Source: Archangium gephyra | Lineage (GTDB): Bacteria; Myxococcota; Myxococcia; Myxococcales; Myxococcaceae | Assembly (NCBI GenBank): GCA_003243425.1 | Contig: QFQP01000006.1 | Span: 62,001-126,000, forward strand | Length of the DNA stretch: 64,000 nucleotides | Direction of reading: 5' to 3' | Shown: positions 17,263 to 28,262 of the stretch, piece after piece | How the letters are laid out: each line of letters opens with the position of its first letter | Position numbering within the stretch: position 1 is the first letter of the stretch | The notes under the pieces: generated by a model | The model's database searches: none | What the model saw: the letters and a program-made list of their open reading frames with translations, nothing else | What the model was told of the DNA's origin: nothing | Position numbers and translations under genes: made by a program

Positions 17263-18113
17263 GACAGCGCCTTCACCAGCGCGTCGACTGCGCTCACGTC
17301 GGGCACGAAGTCGTAGCGGTGCACGCGCGTGGTCTGAACGACCGACGCAAGCGAATCCAGTACGCGGCCGACGCCTTCTGCGTCCCACACCGGCGGGAAC
17401 GTCAGGCGATACAACTCGCGAACGGCTTCCGCTGGCTTCACGTCGCTCACGACATTCGAAGCACCGTGCCGCAGCAACACGAGCGCGCCGAGCGGCGCCG
17501 ACCCCGGTGACGCGAACGAGCCTTCTCCGTGCCACGGCGTTCCCCACGCGCGCCAGCCATCACCCTCACGGCGCAACACCACGCGGTCGTCGCTCAACAC
17601 TTCGACGTCGGGAAAGCGCTCGCGCCACAACTTCGCCGACGTGCTCTTGCCGACCCCTGATTGCCCGCTGAGCAACACGGCGCGGCCATTCACCACGAGC
17701 CCCACGCAGTGCAGCTCGACCGCGCCTTCACGCGCGAGGCGGTGCGTGAACAACACCTGCTCCAACGGCGAATCGAGCGGGTGCAGCGGCGGCTGGACTC
17801 CCGGTTGGTAAAGCGTGCCTTTTGTATACCCAGCGTCCAGCGCGATGCCCTTGTAGAGCCGTGGCGAGAAGACGTGAGACTCGAAGTGGTACAGGCGCTG
17901 CGAATCGTCGCCGTACAACTTCCACACGCCGCCTGAATCGAAGAGCAGAGGAAGTGCGCCGGGCGGAGGCACGGGAGCGTTCGACAGTTCGAGCGTCAGT
18001 GACGCTTCGTCTGCGTCGACGGCGAACAGCTCGTGCTTTTCACCGGGCACCGGGGGCACGTCGTCGCCGATGAGCGCGAGCGTCACCCCCGCCACCGACC
18101 ACGCGCGCTTCAC
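17259..18113 (-). CDS. HPr-kinase/phosphorylase-like P-loop kinase of the peptide cluster
   Basis: 284 aa. A Walker A motif 'GQSGVGKST' (Gly150-Thr158) follows 'GLVVNGRAVLLS', the usual context in HprK C-terminal-domain proteins; 'VLSDDRVVLRREGDGW' supplies the conserved acidic pair, and 'GTPWHGEGSFASPGSAPLGALVLL' the following signature. It lacks the canonical HPr-interacting N-terminal domain. In lasso-peptide clusters of the paeninodin type, homologues phosphorylate the C-terminal serine of the precursor; here the candidate precursor also ends in Ser (inference only). The GTG start at 18113 overlaps the radical SAM stop by 4 nt, and the stop overlaps the nucleotidyltransferase start by 4 nt. 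Confidence 0.88.
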   Translation of the reverse strand: MKRAWSVAGVTLALIGDDVPPVPGEKHELFAVDADEASLTLELSNAPVPPPGALPLLFDSGGVWKLYGDDSQRLYHFESHVFSPRLYKGIALDAGYTKGTLYQPGVQPPLHPLDSPLEQVLFTHRLAREGAVELHCVGLVVNGRAVLLSGQSGVGKSTSAKLWRERFPDVEVLSDDRVVLRREGDGWRAWGTPWHGEGSFASPGSAPLGALVLLRHGASNVVSDVKPAEAVRELYRLTFPPVWDAEGVGRVLDSLASVVQTTRVHRYDFVPDVSAVDALVKALS

Positions 18114-19270
18114 GGCGTACCGAGCTGCACGAGCGCTTCTTCACGCGGCTTCGCCAGACAGCACGAGCCGTCACGTTTGTGGCCGCTCTTCTCTTTGAGC
18201 ACCGCCCACGCACGCAGGTGCGTCGCGCGGCAGAAGCCCTCGATGACGCCTTCGAGCGACCCGGTCTCCATCTCGGCGGCGCCGGGGCAGTTGGCGCACA
18301 GCGAGGTGAGGTTGCAGCTGCGGCACACGGCGTTCGACTGCCACTTCTTTTCTCGCAGCGCGGGGAACACCTCGTTCCAACCCGTGTCGAAAGAGCCGGT
18401 CTTCAAGTCGAACGACGCGCGGCGCGAGAGCTGACAGAGCTGCAGCTTCCCCGACGGCTCGACGGTGAAAGACGTCTGGCCCGCGCCGCAGTTGTACACG
18501 CGCTCGCGCGGCTCGACCTTGTCCTTCGTCACGAAGCGCTCGCAGAACTGCTTGAACGACTGCATGCGCTCCGGGTCTTTCAGGTCCAACGCGAGCAGCG
18601 CTTCGGGGTCGACCTGCAGCTCACCGTTGCGGTTCGAACCGCAATCGACGCGCGGGTTGAGGAAGCCGTCGTAGCGGAACTCGAGCCCGCGTTCGGCCGC
18701 GAAGGCACGCATGGCCTCGAGCTCGTGCATGTTCCACGTGAGCACCATGGTCTTGAGCTTCATGGGCACGTCGCGCGCGAGCAGCAGCTCGATGCCGCGC
18801 ATGCACTTCTCCCAGGACCCGGGAACGTCGGTGACGCGCTCGTAGGTCTCGGGCGTCATGCCGTAGAGCGAGATCTCGATTCGCAGCGGCTTGTGCTCGG
18901 CGAAGAAGTTCGCGAGCCGCTCGGTCACCATGGTGCCGTTGGTGAACACGATGACCAGCAGCCCGCGCTTCAACGCGTGCAGGTACACCTCTTCGAAGTC
19001 GGGCCGCACCAGCACCTCGCCGCCGGTCAGCAGCAACTCGAGGCACCCGGCGTCGGCGATTTCATCGATGAGCTTCAGCACCCGCTCGGTGGGCAGCTCG
19101 CGCGCTCGCTCTTCAGCGTCGCCGACCGCCTTGTTCACGTAGCAGTGCACGCACTTGAGGTTGCAGCGGAACGTGGTCTCGAGCGTGCCCTGCATCGGAG
19201 CGCGCCGCGAACGAAGCTTCTGCTCCTTGACGAAGTCAGCGAGCGTACGGCGGGGAATCTGCTCGCCCAC
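18110..19270 (-). CDS. Radical SAM/SPASM peptide-modifying enzyme
   Basis: 386 aa. The radical SAM cluster motif is Cys36-x3-Cys40-x2-Cys43 in 'FRCNLKCVHCYVNK', followed by 'LLLTGGEVLVRPDFEE' (GGE motif contacting SAM) and 'VFTNGTMV'. The C-terminal half has the SPASM cysteine array: 'YNCGAGQTSF', 'LQLCQLSR', then 'CRSCNLTSLCANCPG' and 'GFCRAT', enough for two auxiliary [4Fe-4S] clusters. SPASM enzymes modify ribosomal peptides (thioether links, C-C bonds, epimerisation). The GTG at 19270, with TGAGGA upstream and only 5 bp after the precursor stop, is the best start; the frame to 19312 overlaps the precursor. It ends in an overlap with the kinase start. Confidence 0.93.
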   Translation of the reverse strand: MGEQIPRRTLADFVKEQKLRSRRAPMQGTLETTFRCNLKCVHCYVNKAVGDAEERARELPTERVLKLIDEIADAGCLELLLTGGEVLVRPDFEEVYLHALKRGLLVIVFTNGTMVTERLANFFAEHKPLRIEISLYGMTPETYERVTDVPGSWEKCMRGIELLLARDVPMKLKTMVLTWNMHELEAMRAFAAERGLEFRYDGFLNPRVDCGSNRNGELQVDPEALLALDLKDPERMQSFKQFCERFVTKDKVEPRERVYNCGAGQTSFTVEPSGKLQLCQLSRRASFDLKTGSFDTGWNEVFPALREKKWQSNAVCRSCNLTSLCANCPGAAEMETGSLEGVIEGFCRATHLRAWAVLKEKSGHKRDGSCCLAKPREEALVQLGTP

Positions 19271-19275
19271 GGTCC

Positions 19276-19461
19276 TCAGCTCCCCATGTCTTTGCAGCCG
19301 GAATCGATGCACGCCATCGACGCGGGGCCGGCAGCGGGAATCGTCGACTTGCAGCTCGCCGCGGCCATCTCTTCACCGTGCAAGGTCAGCTCTTCGAGGC
19401 GCGGCGGTTTGTACGGCTTTCTTGTTCCGGTTCCCGGCGGAGGTTTCGGTGGGGTCTTCAT
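19276..19461 (-). CDS. Candidate RiPP precursor peptide (61 aa)
   Basis: A short ORF immediately before the radical SAM gene. The N-terminal half is Pro/Lys rich and contains Tyr17-x2-Pro20-x-Leu22 ('KPYKPPRLEEL'), then 'LTLHGEE', the same YxxPxL...G layout that lasso leaders use to bind their RRE protein. The C-terminal half is Ala/Ser/Gly rich with three cysteines (Cys37, Cys51, Cys56) and ends in 'CKDMGS', i.e. a C-terminal serine. A PqqD-like RRE gene and a radical SAM/SPASM gene lie in the same unit. The first 89 nt overlap the 3' end of the C25 protease gene in another frame, and the ribosome binding site is weak. Coding and precursor role are inferred from content and position. Confidence 0.68.
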   Translation of the reverse strand: MKTPPKPPPGTGTRKPYKPPRLEELTLHGEEMAAASCKSTIPAAGPASMACIDSGCKDMGS

Positions 19462-22400
19462 ACGGTGTCCAGGGACCGCGGCCGGTCGAGAGAGGTGAAG
19501 GAATCATGGCGGGGTCACCGAGCAGATTCCACCCGTCGATGAGCGCGGCGCTTTGGGGGCTCGCAGGCAGCGCGCGTTTGGCCTGCAGAATGGCGTCACC
19601 GAGCGGCAACTGCCGGGTGAACACGTTGTCGTAGACCGCGTTGCTCAGCTGCGCCTGGCCGTCGGGGTTGGTGATGCCCGACGGGCCGAACGACGCGGTG
19701 ACACCGCCTTCCCGCATCAGCAGCAGCGACTCGCCGAGCGAAGGGCCGAAGAGGTACTGGTACCACTGCGCGAAGCACGACCACTGGAAGCCGATGGTGT
19801 CCGACGGCGCGGGGGTGACGTTCGCCGAGTCGTTGACCGTCCACAGGCCGCGGGTGGTCCACGCGTTGGGTGCGCCGTGACCGATGTAGTGCAACGTGGC
19901 CGCGTCGCCGCTGGTGAGCAGCTGGCTGAGCGTCTGCTTCGCCAGCGTGACGCCGTTGGTGGTGTCGATGATGCGCGGCCGCGCGCCGAGGTGCTGATTC
20001 ATCGACGTAGCCCGCGCGAGGAAGTCGTCGTCGTCGGGCCCGCGTTGGTCGACGAACACCACGTGCTGCCCCGCGTTGCGGTTGCGCAGCGGGTAGTGGC
20101 CAATCTTGTCGAGCAGCACCAGCGCATCGGCCGCGGTCTGAACCGGCAGACGGCCGATGGCGAGGTCGGGCTTTCCGTCGTCGTCGAGGTCGGCGTAACG
20201 GCTCTCCGAAGGCACGCGGCCGAGCTCACCGTCCCACCCGTCGATGGAGGGAATGAACGAACGGCCGTGCAGCCCCATGAAGTCGCGCGGGTCGACGGTG
20301 TCGTCGCCGAGCAGCACCACGTAACGGAGCGCGCCGCTGTTGGCCGCGATGTCACGAATGAGCGCCTTGATGGCGTTGGCCTCGAAGGTGCCCGCGCTGA
20401 AGCCGTCGTACGCGCGCTCGACGTCGACCACCAGCGGCCGCAGACCTTCCTGCCGTTTGAGCTCCGCCAGCTCACGCGCGGCGTCGAGGAACTCGGCGTG
20501 CGAGATGACGAGGTAGTTCGCGCCGCGCGAGTTGGGGATGACCGGGTCGTACGGCGCGATGCCGTCGACGCTCGCCTGTCGCAGGAAATCGGGCGCGACG
20601 CCGTCGACCTCCAACCAGTCGAGGTACACGAAGCCGAGCGCGCCTTGCTCATTCGGGCTCACGGCGGTCGACGTGAGCGTGAGCGCCAGCTGGTTGCCCG
20701 AGGTGCGCAGGTGCGCGACGGGAATGCTGCCTTCGAGCGTCACCGGCGTCGCGCCGTCGAAATCGACGCTGCCCACGTGGAAGCCGTTGATGGTGGCGTC
20801 GACGCGGTGGTGATGACCGCTGCGGCCCAGCAGCTTGATGCGCACCTTCGTGGTGCCGAGCATGCGCGTCACGCCGGGGAGCTCGAAGGTGCCCTGTGAC
20901 GCGACCGTCGGCCACGCCGCGTTGCTGCGCAGCAGCGCCCAGAACCACGGTGATTCAGACCACGGCGTCAGCGCGTAATAGATGGCGTTGGTCTCGATGC
21001 GCTTCGTCGTCGGTCTGGGCTCGAGGCGCGTGAAGTCCACCTCGGGTTCAGGCGCGGGTGCACCACCGGTGGTCACCACGTAGATGGCGCTGCCGGTGTA
21101 CTGCGTCGAGAACGGCACCGAATTGAAGCTGAACGACGTGCCGCTCGCGTCCCACGTGAAGGGCACCGGCTGGCCGAGGTGGAACAGCTCGATGGCTGCG
21201 CCCCGCGTGAGCCCCGCGGCTTCGAGCTCGTCACGGGTGACGACCACGCGGCCGACCTTCGAGACCGACAGTTTGAGCGCGCGCTGACTGGCGACCGGAG
21301 CGACCTTCGAAGCGCGCAGGTGCTTCTTGAGCGCGCGCGTGAGCTTCTCTTCGACCCGCAGCGGCGGCGGTGCGACGCGCGCGTCTTCGACCCGCAGCGA
21401 AGCGACGAGGTGCGGCGGCCCCTTCGACTGCAGCTCTTCGATGAAGAGGTAGGTGCCGGCGAGCTTCCCGGTGAGCTTGAGCTCGTAGCGGCGCGGCTCG
21501 AACGTGTCGGGCTCCGTCGCGGCGATGACGCCTTCGTGCAGCGCCAGACGTTCACGCCCGCGCTCGTCGTTCGAGGTGAAGACCCGGAAGCCGACGGTGT
21601 CGAGCTGCACGCCGGTGTCGAAGGTCACCGTGTCGTCGCTCACGTACACGCCCGAGATGCGCGCAGGCGTCGGCGCCCGCGTGGTGCCGCCCACGTTGAC
21701 GACCATGTTGCAGACCGGCCCCAGCGTCTCGGTGGTGGCGAAGTTCGAGGTGTACTGAATCCAGCTCGAGGTGTTGGGCGTCGCCCCCGTCACCGGCGGC
21801 CCCGACAGATTCTGAAGGCCGGCCGGGCGATTGAAGTTGACGTCGAAGCGCAGGGAACCCGTCGAGCCCGCCGCGAGCGACGGAAGGGTGCCGCGGCGAT
21901 ACGCGCCGGTAGAACCGTCGGTGCAGGTGGTGACCGCGCCGTTGATGAGGCACTGCTGCGTACCCGCCACGAAGGTGACGCCGGTGGGGAGCCCGACCGT
22001 GAACTGCACCGCAGTCATCGCGGCGGCCGTGTTGTTGCGCGTGGCCAGCGTCACCGTGAAGCGCGTGGTGTTGTTCGCCGTAGGCGGGTTGGCGCCCGAG
22101 ACGACGGCCGCGCCGAGCGCGATGGTCGGCACTCCCGGCGCGACGGCGTTCGCGTTGCCGCTCACCGGCGCGTAGCCGTTGGGCAGAAAGACCCGCAGCG
22201 GGTTGGTGGGGTTGCGCGGCGCGTTGGTCACCGTGTTCGTCCACCCCGCGAAATCGGCGAAGGACCAGTCGATGGCGTTGGTGCTCCCCGGGTCGAACTG
22301 GAAGCGCCAGAGCCCGTAGTTGTTCACCAGGATGTTCTGCGCGGTCGTCGGCTCGACGTCGTTGCTCTGCACCACGCCCACGTTGTCGCCCCCGAGCGCG

Positions 22401-23158
22401 ATGGCCTGCGCGGGCGTGCCATCGACCGGGGTGATGGACGCGTTGAGCTGACCGTCACCGTCGAAGTTGTTGATGTTGAGCGCACAACCACGGTTCACGT
22501 TCACGAACGCGGTGACCGGCGGGGTGATGGAGCCCGACGGGTTGCCGGCCGCGGTGTTGCCGCCCGTGAGAAAACCGGCGGTGTCGCCACTGGTGCGCGG
22601 CTCCGTGTACACCGCGTAGTGCGGCGCGGTGAACGCCGTGCCGCTGCGAATGTCGAGGCCGTAGAAGTTGCCTTCGTTGCCACCGCCCGTCGTCACCAGC
22701 AGCGTGTAGACGCCGGGCGTCACCGTGTACGCGTTGCCGCTGCTGAGGTTCACGAAGACGTTGCCGCTCATGCGAACGAGCCGGTTGTCGGTCGCGTTGG
22801 TGCCTGTGGTGACATCGTCGCCGATGCTCTCGTCGCCGATGACTGCGCCCGCGGGGTTGTAGAGCCGGTAGCGCGTGGTGACGGCGTTGTTGCCGGTGAA
22901 GTCGCGCGCACCGCTCGCGCCGGGGTCGAAGACGCGAATGTCGAGCTGCGTGCCCGTGACCTGGATGTACCAGCGGTGCACGTGCACCGTGTCACCGAGG
23001 TTGTTGTCGGCGTTGGTGCCGAAGATCTCGAGGAAGCCCGGAGGATTCACCGAGCTGCCCTGCGTGACGCCGTTGGTCGTCAGGTTCGTGGGCACCCCGA
23101 AGGTGGCCGCGAGCGCGCCCATCGACGTCAGCGCGACGAGAGAAAAGAGGCGCTTCAT
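19373..23158 (-). CDS. Secreted gingipain-like cysteine protease (peptidase C25 family) with N-terminal adhesive modules
   Basis: 1261 aa. A signal peptide (cleavage near 'MGALAA') is followed by about 350 residues of beta-rich repeats of unknown type, then a DUF11-like Ig module around residues 370-460 ('GVTFVAGTQQCLING', 'LPSLAAGSTGSLRFDV'). The C-terminal ~380 residues are a C25 caspase-like domain: 'NYLVISHAEFLDAAREL', 'RYVVLLGDD', the catalytic His near 1093 in 'YIGHGAPNAW' and Cys near 1128 in 'FQWSCFAQW', ending with 'NLLGDPAM'. About 40 further residues look unconserved and overlap the precursor ORF in another frame. The start ATG overlaps the PqqD stop (ATGA). A secreted protease inside a peptide-modification unit could mature or respond to the product; its real substrate is unknown. 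Confidence 0.9.
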   Translation of the reverse strand: MKRLFSLVALTSMGALAATFGVPTNLTTNGVTQGSSVNPPGFLEIFGTNADNNLGDTVHVHRWYIQVTGTQLDIRVFDPGASGARDFTGNNAVTTRYRLYNPAGAVIGDESIGDDVTTGTNATDNRLVRMSGNVFVNLSSGNAYTVTPGVYTLLVTTGGGNEGNFYGLDIRSGTAFTAPHYAVYTEPRTSGDTAGFLTGGNTAAGNPSGSITPPVTAFVNVNRGCALNINNFDGDGQLNASITPVDGTPAQAIALGGDNVGVVQSNDVEPTTAQNILVNNYGLWRFQFDPGSTNAIDWSFADFAGWTNTVTNAPRNPTNPLRVFLPNGYAPVSGNANAVAPGVPTIALGAAVVSGANPPTANNTTRFTVTLATRNNTAAAMTAVQFTVGLPTGVTFVAGTQQCLINGAVTTCTDGSTGAYRRGTLPSLAAGSTGSLRFDVNFNRPAGLQNLSGPPVTGATPNTSSWIQYTSNFATTETLGPVCNMVVNVGGTTRAPTPARISGVYVSDDTVTFDTGVQLDTVGFRVFTSNDERGRERLALHEGVIAATEPDTFEPRRYELKLTGKLAGTYLFIEELQSKGPPHLVASLRVEDARVAPPPLRVEEKLTRALKKHLRASKVAPVASQRALKLSVSKVGRVVVTRDELEAAGLTRGAAIELFHLGQPVPFTWDASGTSFSFNSVPFSTQYTGSAIYVVTTGGAPAPEPEVDFTRLEPRPTTKRIETNAIYYALTPWSESPWFWALLRSNAAWPTVASQGTFELPGVTRMLGTTKVRIKLLGRSGHHHRVDATINGFHVGSVDFDGATPVTLEGSIPVAHLRTSGNQLALTLTSTAVSPNEQGALGFVYLDWLEVDGVAPDFLRQASVDGIAPYDPVIPNSRGANYLVISHAEFLDAARELAELKRQEGLRPLVVDVERAYDGFSAGTFEANAIKALIRDIAANSGALRYVVLLGDDTVDPRDFMGLHGRSFIPSIDGWDGELGRVPSESRYADLDDDGKPDLAIGRLPVQTAADALVLLDKIGHYPLRNRNAGQHVVFVDQRGPDDDDFLARATSMNQHLGARPRIIDTTNGVTLAKQTLSQLLTSGDAATLHYIGHGAPNAWTTRGLWTVNDSANVTPAPSDTIGFQWSCFAQWYQYLFGPSLGESLLLMREGGVTASFGPSGITNPDGQAQLSNAVYDNVFTRQLPLGDAILQAKRALPASPQSAALIDGWNLLGDPAMIPSPLSTGRGPWTPYEDPTETSAGNRNKKAVQTAAPRRADLAR

Positions 23159-23445
23159 GGCGTCACCTCGGTGACGGCGCCCACCTGTTTGAGCTGCTCG
23201 AGGAACACCGCGTAGTCGGCGGCGGCCTGCGCGCGCGTGGTGTCGAACTCGGCGACCACCGCGTCGACGATGGCGTCGGCGTCGTGCTGGCCGTCGATCA
23301 ACTTCCAGATCAACGCACCCACGTCATTGGCCGCGAAGATGCTGGTGAGGTTCGCGGTGCGGCCCGCGAGCGGCACGAGAATGAACTCGCCCATGAAATC
23401 GCGGCCCACCACCTGGCCCGACTTCGTGAACACGGTGCCCATCAC
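23155..23445 (-). CDS. PqqD-like RRE (RiPP recognition element) protein
   Basis: 96 aa if started at the GTG at 23445 (or 95 aa from the ATG at 23442). 'AAND.GALIWKLIDGQHDADAIVDAVVAEFD' is the hallmark of the PqqD winged-helix family: a beta strand followed by 'IW.LIDG..t...I...l...yd', with 'FLEQLKQVGAV' at the end. PqqD proteins bind leader peptides and present them to a radical SAM partner. The start overlaps the S26-like peptidase stop by 4 nt, and the stop overlaps the C25 start by 4 nt. The N-terminal beta region ('GQVVGRDFMGEFILVPLAGR') resembles the PqqD forms seen with HPr-kinase-like proteins. Confidence 0.9.
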   Translation of the reverse strand: MMGTVFTKSGQVVGRDFMGEFILVPLAGRTANLTSIFAANDVGALIWKLIDGQHDADAIVDAVVAEFDTTRAQAAADYAVFLEQLKQVGAVTEVTP

Positions 23446-23828
23446 ACGACCCTCCGCATCGCACGCGCCGCGCGCACGCGCAGCCGCTCGAAGACCCCGC
23501 GGCGGTAGAACGGCACGCCGTTGACCCGCGTGAGCACCGCCAGCACGTTGCCCCGGGGCATGAGTGGATCGACGCGGCCCGCTTCGGTCGCCGTGCGCAC
23601 GAAAGCGCGACCGATTTTCTCGAGCCGGTGGAGCTTCAAGGCGCCGTTGACATCAATCAGCACCACGTCGCCGGGTTGCGGCGCACCCAGACGCACACTC
23701 CGCACCTCGACGATATCGCCGTGACGGAAATGTGGGATCATGCAACTGCCCGTTACCGTGAGCCTTACAGCCGCGTATTCACTGACAAATTCGCGAATCA
23801 GCGGATCGCGCGGAAGCTGCAACGGCAT
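23442..23828 (-). CDS. S26/S24-like Ser peptidase of the peptide cluster (soluble)
   Basis: 128 aa from the ATG at 23828. 'TVTGSCMIPHFRHGDIVEVR' contains the signal-peptidase-type nucleophile motif (Ser28 in S-x-M-x-P) and 'PGDVVLIDVNGALKLHRLEKI' the box that carries the general base (His67 or Lys65). 'RGNVLAVLTRVNG' fits the family C-terminus. It has no transmembrane anchor, unlike a true signal peptidase, so it probably acts in the cytoplasm. S26/S24-like proteins recur beside PqqD and HPr-kinase genes and are candidates for leader removal. It is the first gene of the minus-strand unit; an in-frame extension to 23903 exists but adds only low-quality sequence. Confidence 0.85.
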   Translation of the reverse strand: MPLQLPRDPLIREFVSEYAAVRLTVTGSCMIPHFRHGDIVEVRSVRLGAPQPGDVVLIDVNGALKLHRLEKIGRAFVRTATEAGRVDPLMPRGNVLAVLTRVNGVPFYRRGVFERLRVRAARAMRRVV

Positions 23829-23919
23829 TCCGGCGGACTGTAAACGAGGACCATCGGTGTTTCCAGTCTCACACCCTCGTCTGGTCTGTTCTGACCTGTG
23901 CAATCGGTTGGATCTGGGT

Positions 23920-23953
23920 GGGTCATTTCAAGTCGTTTGACGACAAATGACCC
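23920..23953. promoter_or_regulatory. 34-bp imperfect palindrome between the peptide cluster and carB
   Basis: Outer arms GGGTCATTT (23920-23928) and AAATGACCC (23945-23953) are perfect complements, and inner arms GTCGT and ACGAC continue the symmetry with a 3-nt bulge and a TTG loop. It lies 92 bp before the first gene of the peptide cluster and 119 bp before carB, in the only spacious intergenic region of this area. It could be an operator for a dimeric repressor acting on either promoter, or a transcribed hairpin. The two halves are too symmetrical and too AT-rich for this genome to be accidental. Confidence 0.55.
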
Positions 23954-24071
23954 ATGGCCGGTGGGCCAGGGCTGATCGCGTTGCACGACCGTTGCGAACC
24001 CATGCGAACGGCATTTTTCGGCGTGAAAACGCGCACGCGACGAACGGCGATTTGCGCTAGTGCGCCGCGCC

Positions 24072-27290
<3,219 letters not shown>

Positions 27291-27418
27291 TGTCGGACCG
27301 CTCCGCCCGCGACCCCGCTGCCCATCGTGCTCGAGACCCATGTGCCCTCGTGCATCGGTGCGCGTGTCCGGTGGCGGCGCTGATGTTCGTCGCCGCGAAC
27401 TTCGCCGAGACGTTCTGA

Positions 27419-28204
27419 TCAGCGCAGGAAGTCGTTCACCAGCGGCGCGAGCGACGCGCTTTCCATCAACGTGGCGTGCGTGGTGCCCGGAATCACTGCG
27501 AGACGAGACTTCTTCTGCCCGTCGAGCAACTTGAAGAACTCGACCGCGTGCTCGCGGGTCACGAGGTCGTCATCAGCGAAGACGAGCAGCATCGGAATCT
27601 TCGAAGCAGATATCTCGGTCGGCGACTGCGCCTTGAACGGGTCGCTCTCGTTGATGCGCGCCACCAGTCGCGGAAGCTGCTCGGGGTGCGGCGCGACGCG
27701 TTGATAGCCCTCGAGTGTCGGCGTGCCCTTCAGGTCGTCGAGCCTCACTGGCCCACGCGGCTTCACGCCGTCGGGAGAAAACGCGGTCGTCGCCATCACC
27801 AGCTTCTTCACGCGGCCCGGGCGCGTCAGCGCGAGCTCGAGTGCGACCGAACTCCCCAGGCTGTAGCCGACCACGTCTGCCTTCTTCACGCCGAGCACGT
27901 CCATCAGCGCGACGACGTCTCCCACGAGGTTGGTGACGGTGAACGTGCGGTCGATGTCAGCGGTGTGACCGTGCGCCTGCAGCTCCATCGCGATGACCCG
28001 GTGCGTCTTCGCCAGCTCGGGCAGCAGCTTTCCGAAGCACCCGTCGATGGTGCAGAAGCTGCCGTGAATCAGCACCACCTCGGGGCCGCTGCCGTGCACC
28101 TCGTAATAGAGGTTCATGCCGTTGATCCGCGCGTAGCTCCTGGTGACTTTCGGCGCGCTCGCGCACGCAGAGAAGACCGTCAGCAGCAGCACCAGGGAGC
28201 GCAT
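27419..28204 (-). CDS. Alpha/beta-hydrolase lipoprotein
   Basis: 261 aa. The signal sequence ends in the lipobox 'FSAC'. The alpha/beta-hydrolase fold is complete: oxyanion region 'VVLIHGSFC', nucleophile Ser in 'VVGYSLGSS', the acid in 'MLLVFADDD' and the His in 'PGTTHATL'. 'LQAHGHTADIDR' in the position of the usual 'RGhG.s' loop is typical of esterase/lipase-type proteins. It should face the periplasm or outer membrane surface. Substrate unknown. It converges on carB, leaving about 130 bp between them that hold nothing I recognise. Confidence 0.85.
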   Translation of the reverse strand: MRSLVLLLTVFSACASAPKVTRSYARINGMNLYYEVHGSGPEVVLIHGSFCTIDGCFGKLLPELAKTHRVIAMELQAHGHTADIDRTFTVTNLVGDVVALMDVLGVKKADVVGYSLGSSVALELALTRPGRVKKLVMATTAFSPDGVKPRGPVRLDDLKGTPTLEGYQRVAPHPEQLPRLVARINESDPFKAQSPTEISASKIPMLLVFADDDLVTREHAVEFFKLLDGQKKSRLAVIPGTTHATLMESASLAPLVNDFLR

Positions 28205-28262
28205 GTGTGCCTCGTGACAACTTCGCGGCGATTCGCCAAGTCCGGCCTAGAGTTCGTTGCAC

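Noticed and set aside
21179..23215. 678-codon open frame on the + strand
   Set aside because: Antisense shadow of the C25 protease gene; Arg/Val/His-rich low-quality protein.
16360..23828. Lasso peptide cluster
   Set aside because: The leader motif and kinase fit, but there is no Asn-synthetase-like cyclase or B2 protease; radical SAM chemistry is indicated instead.
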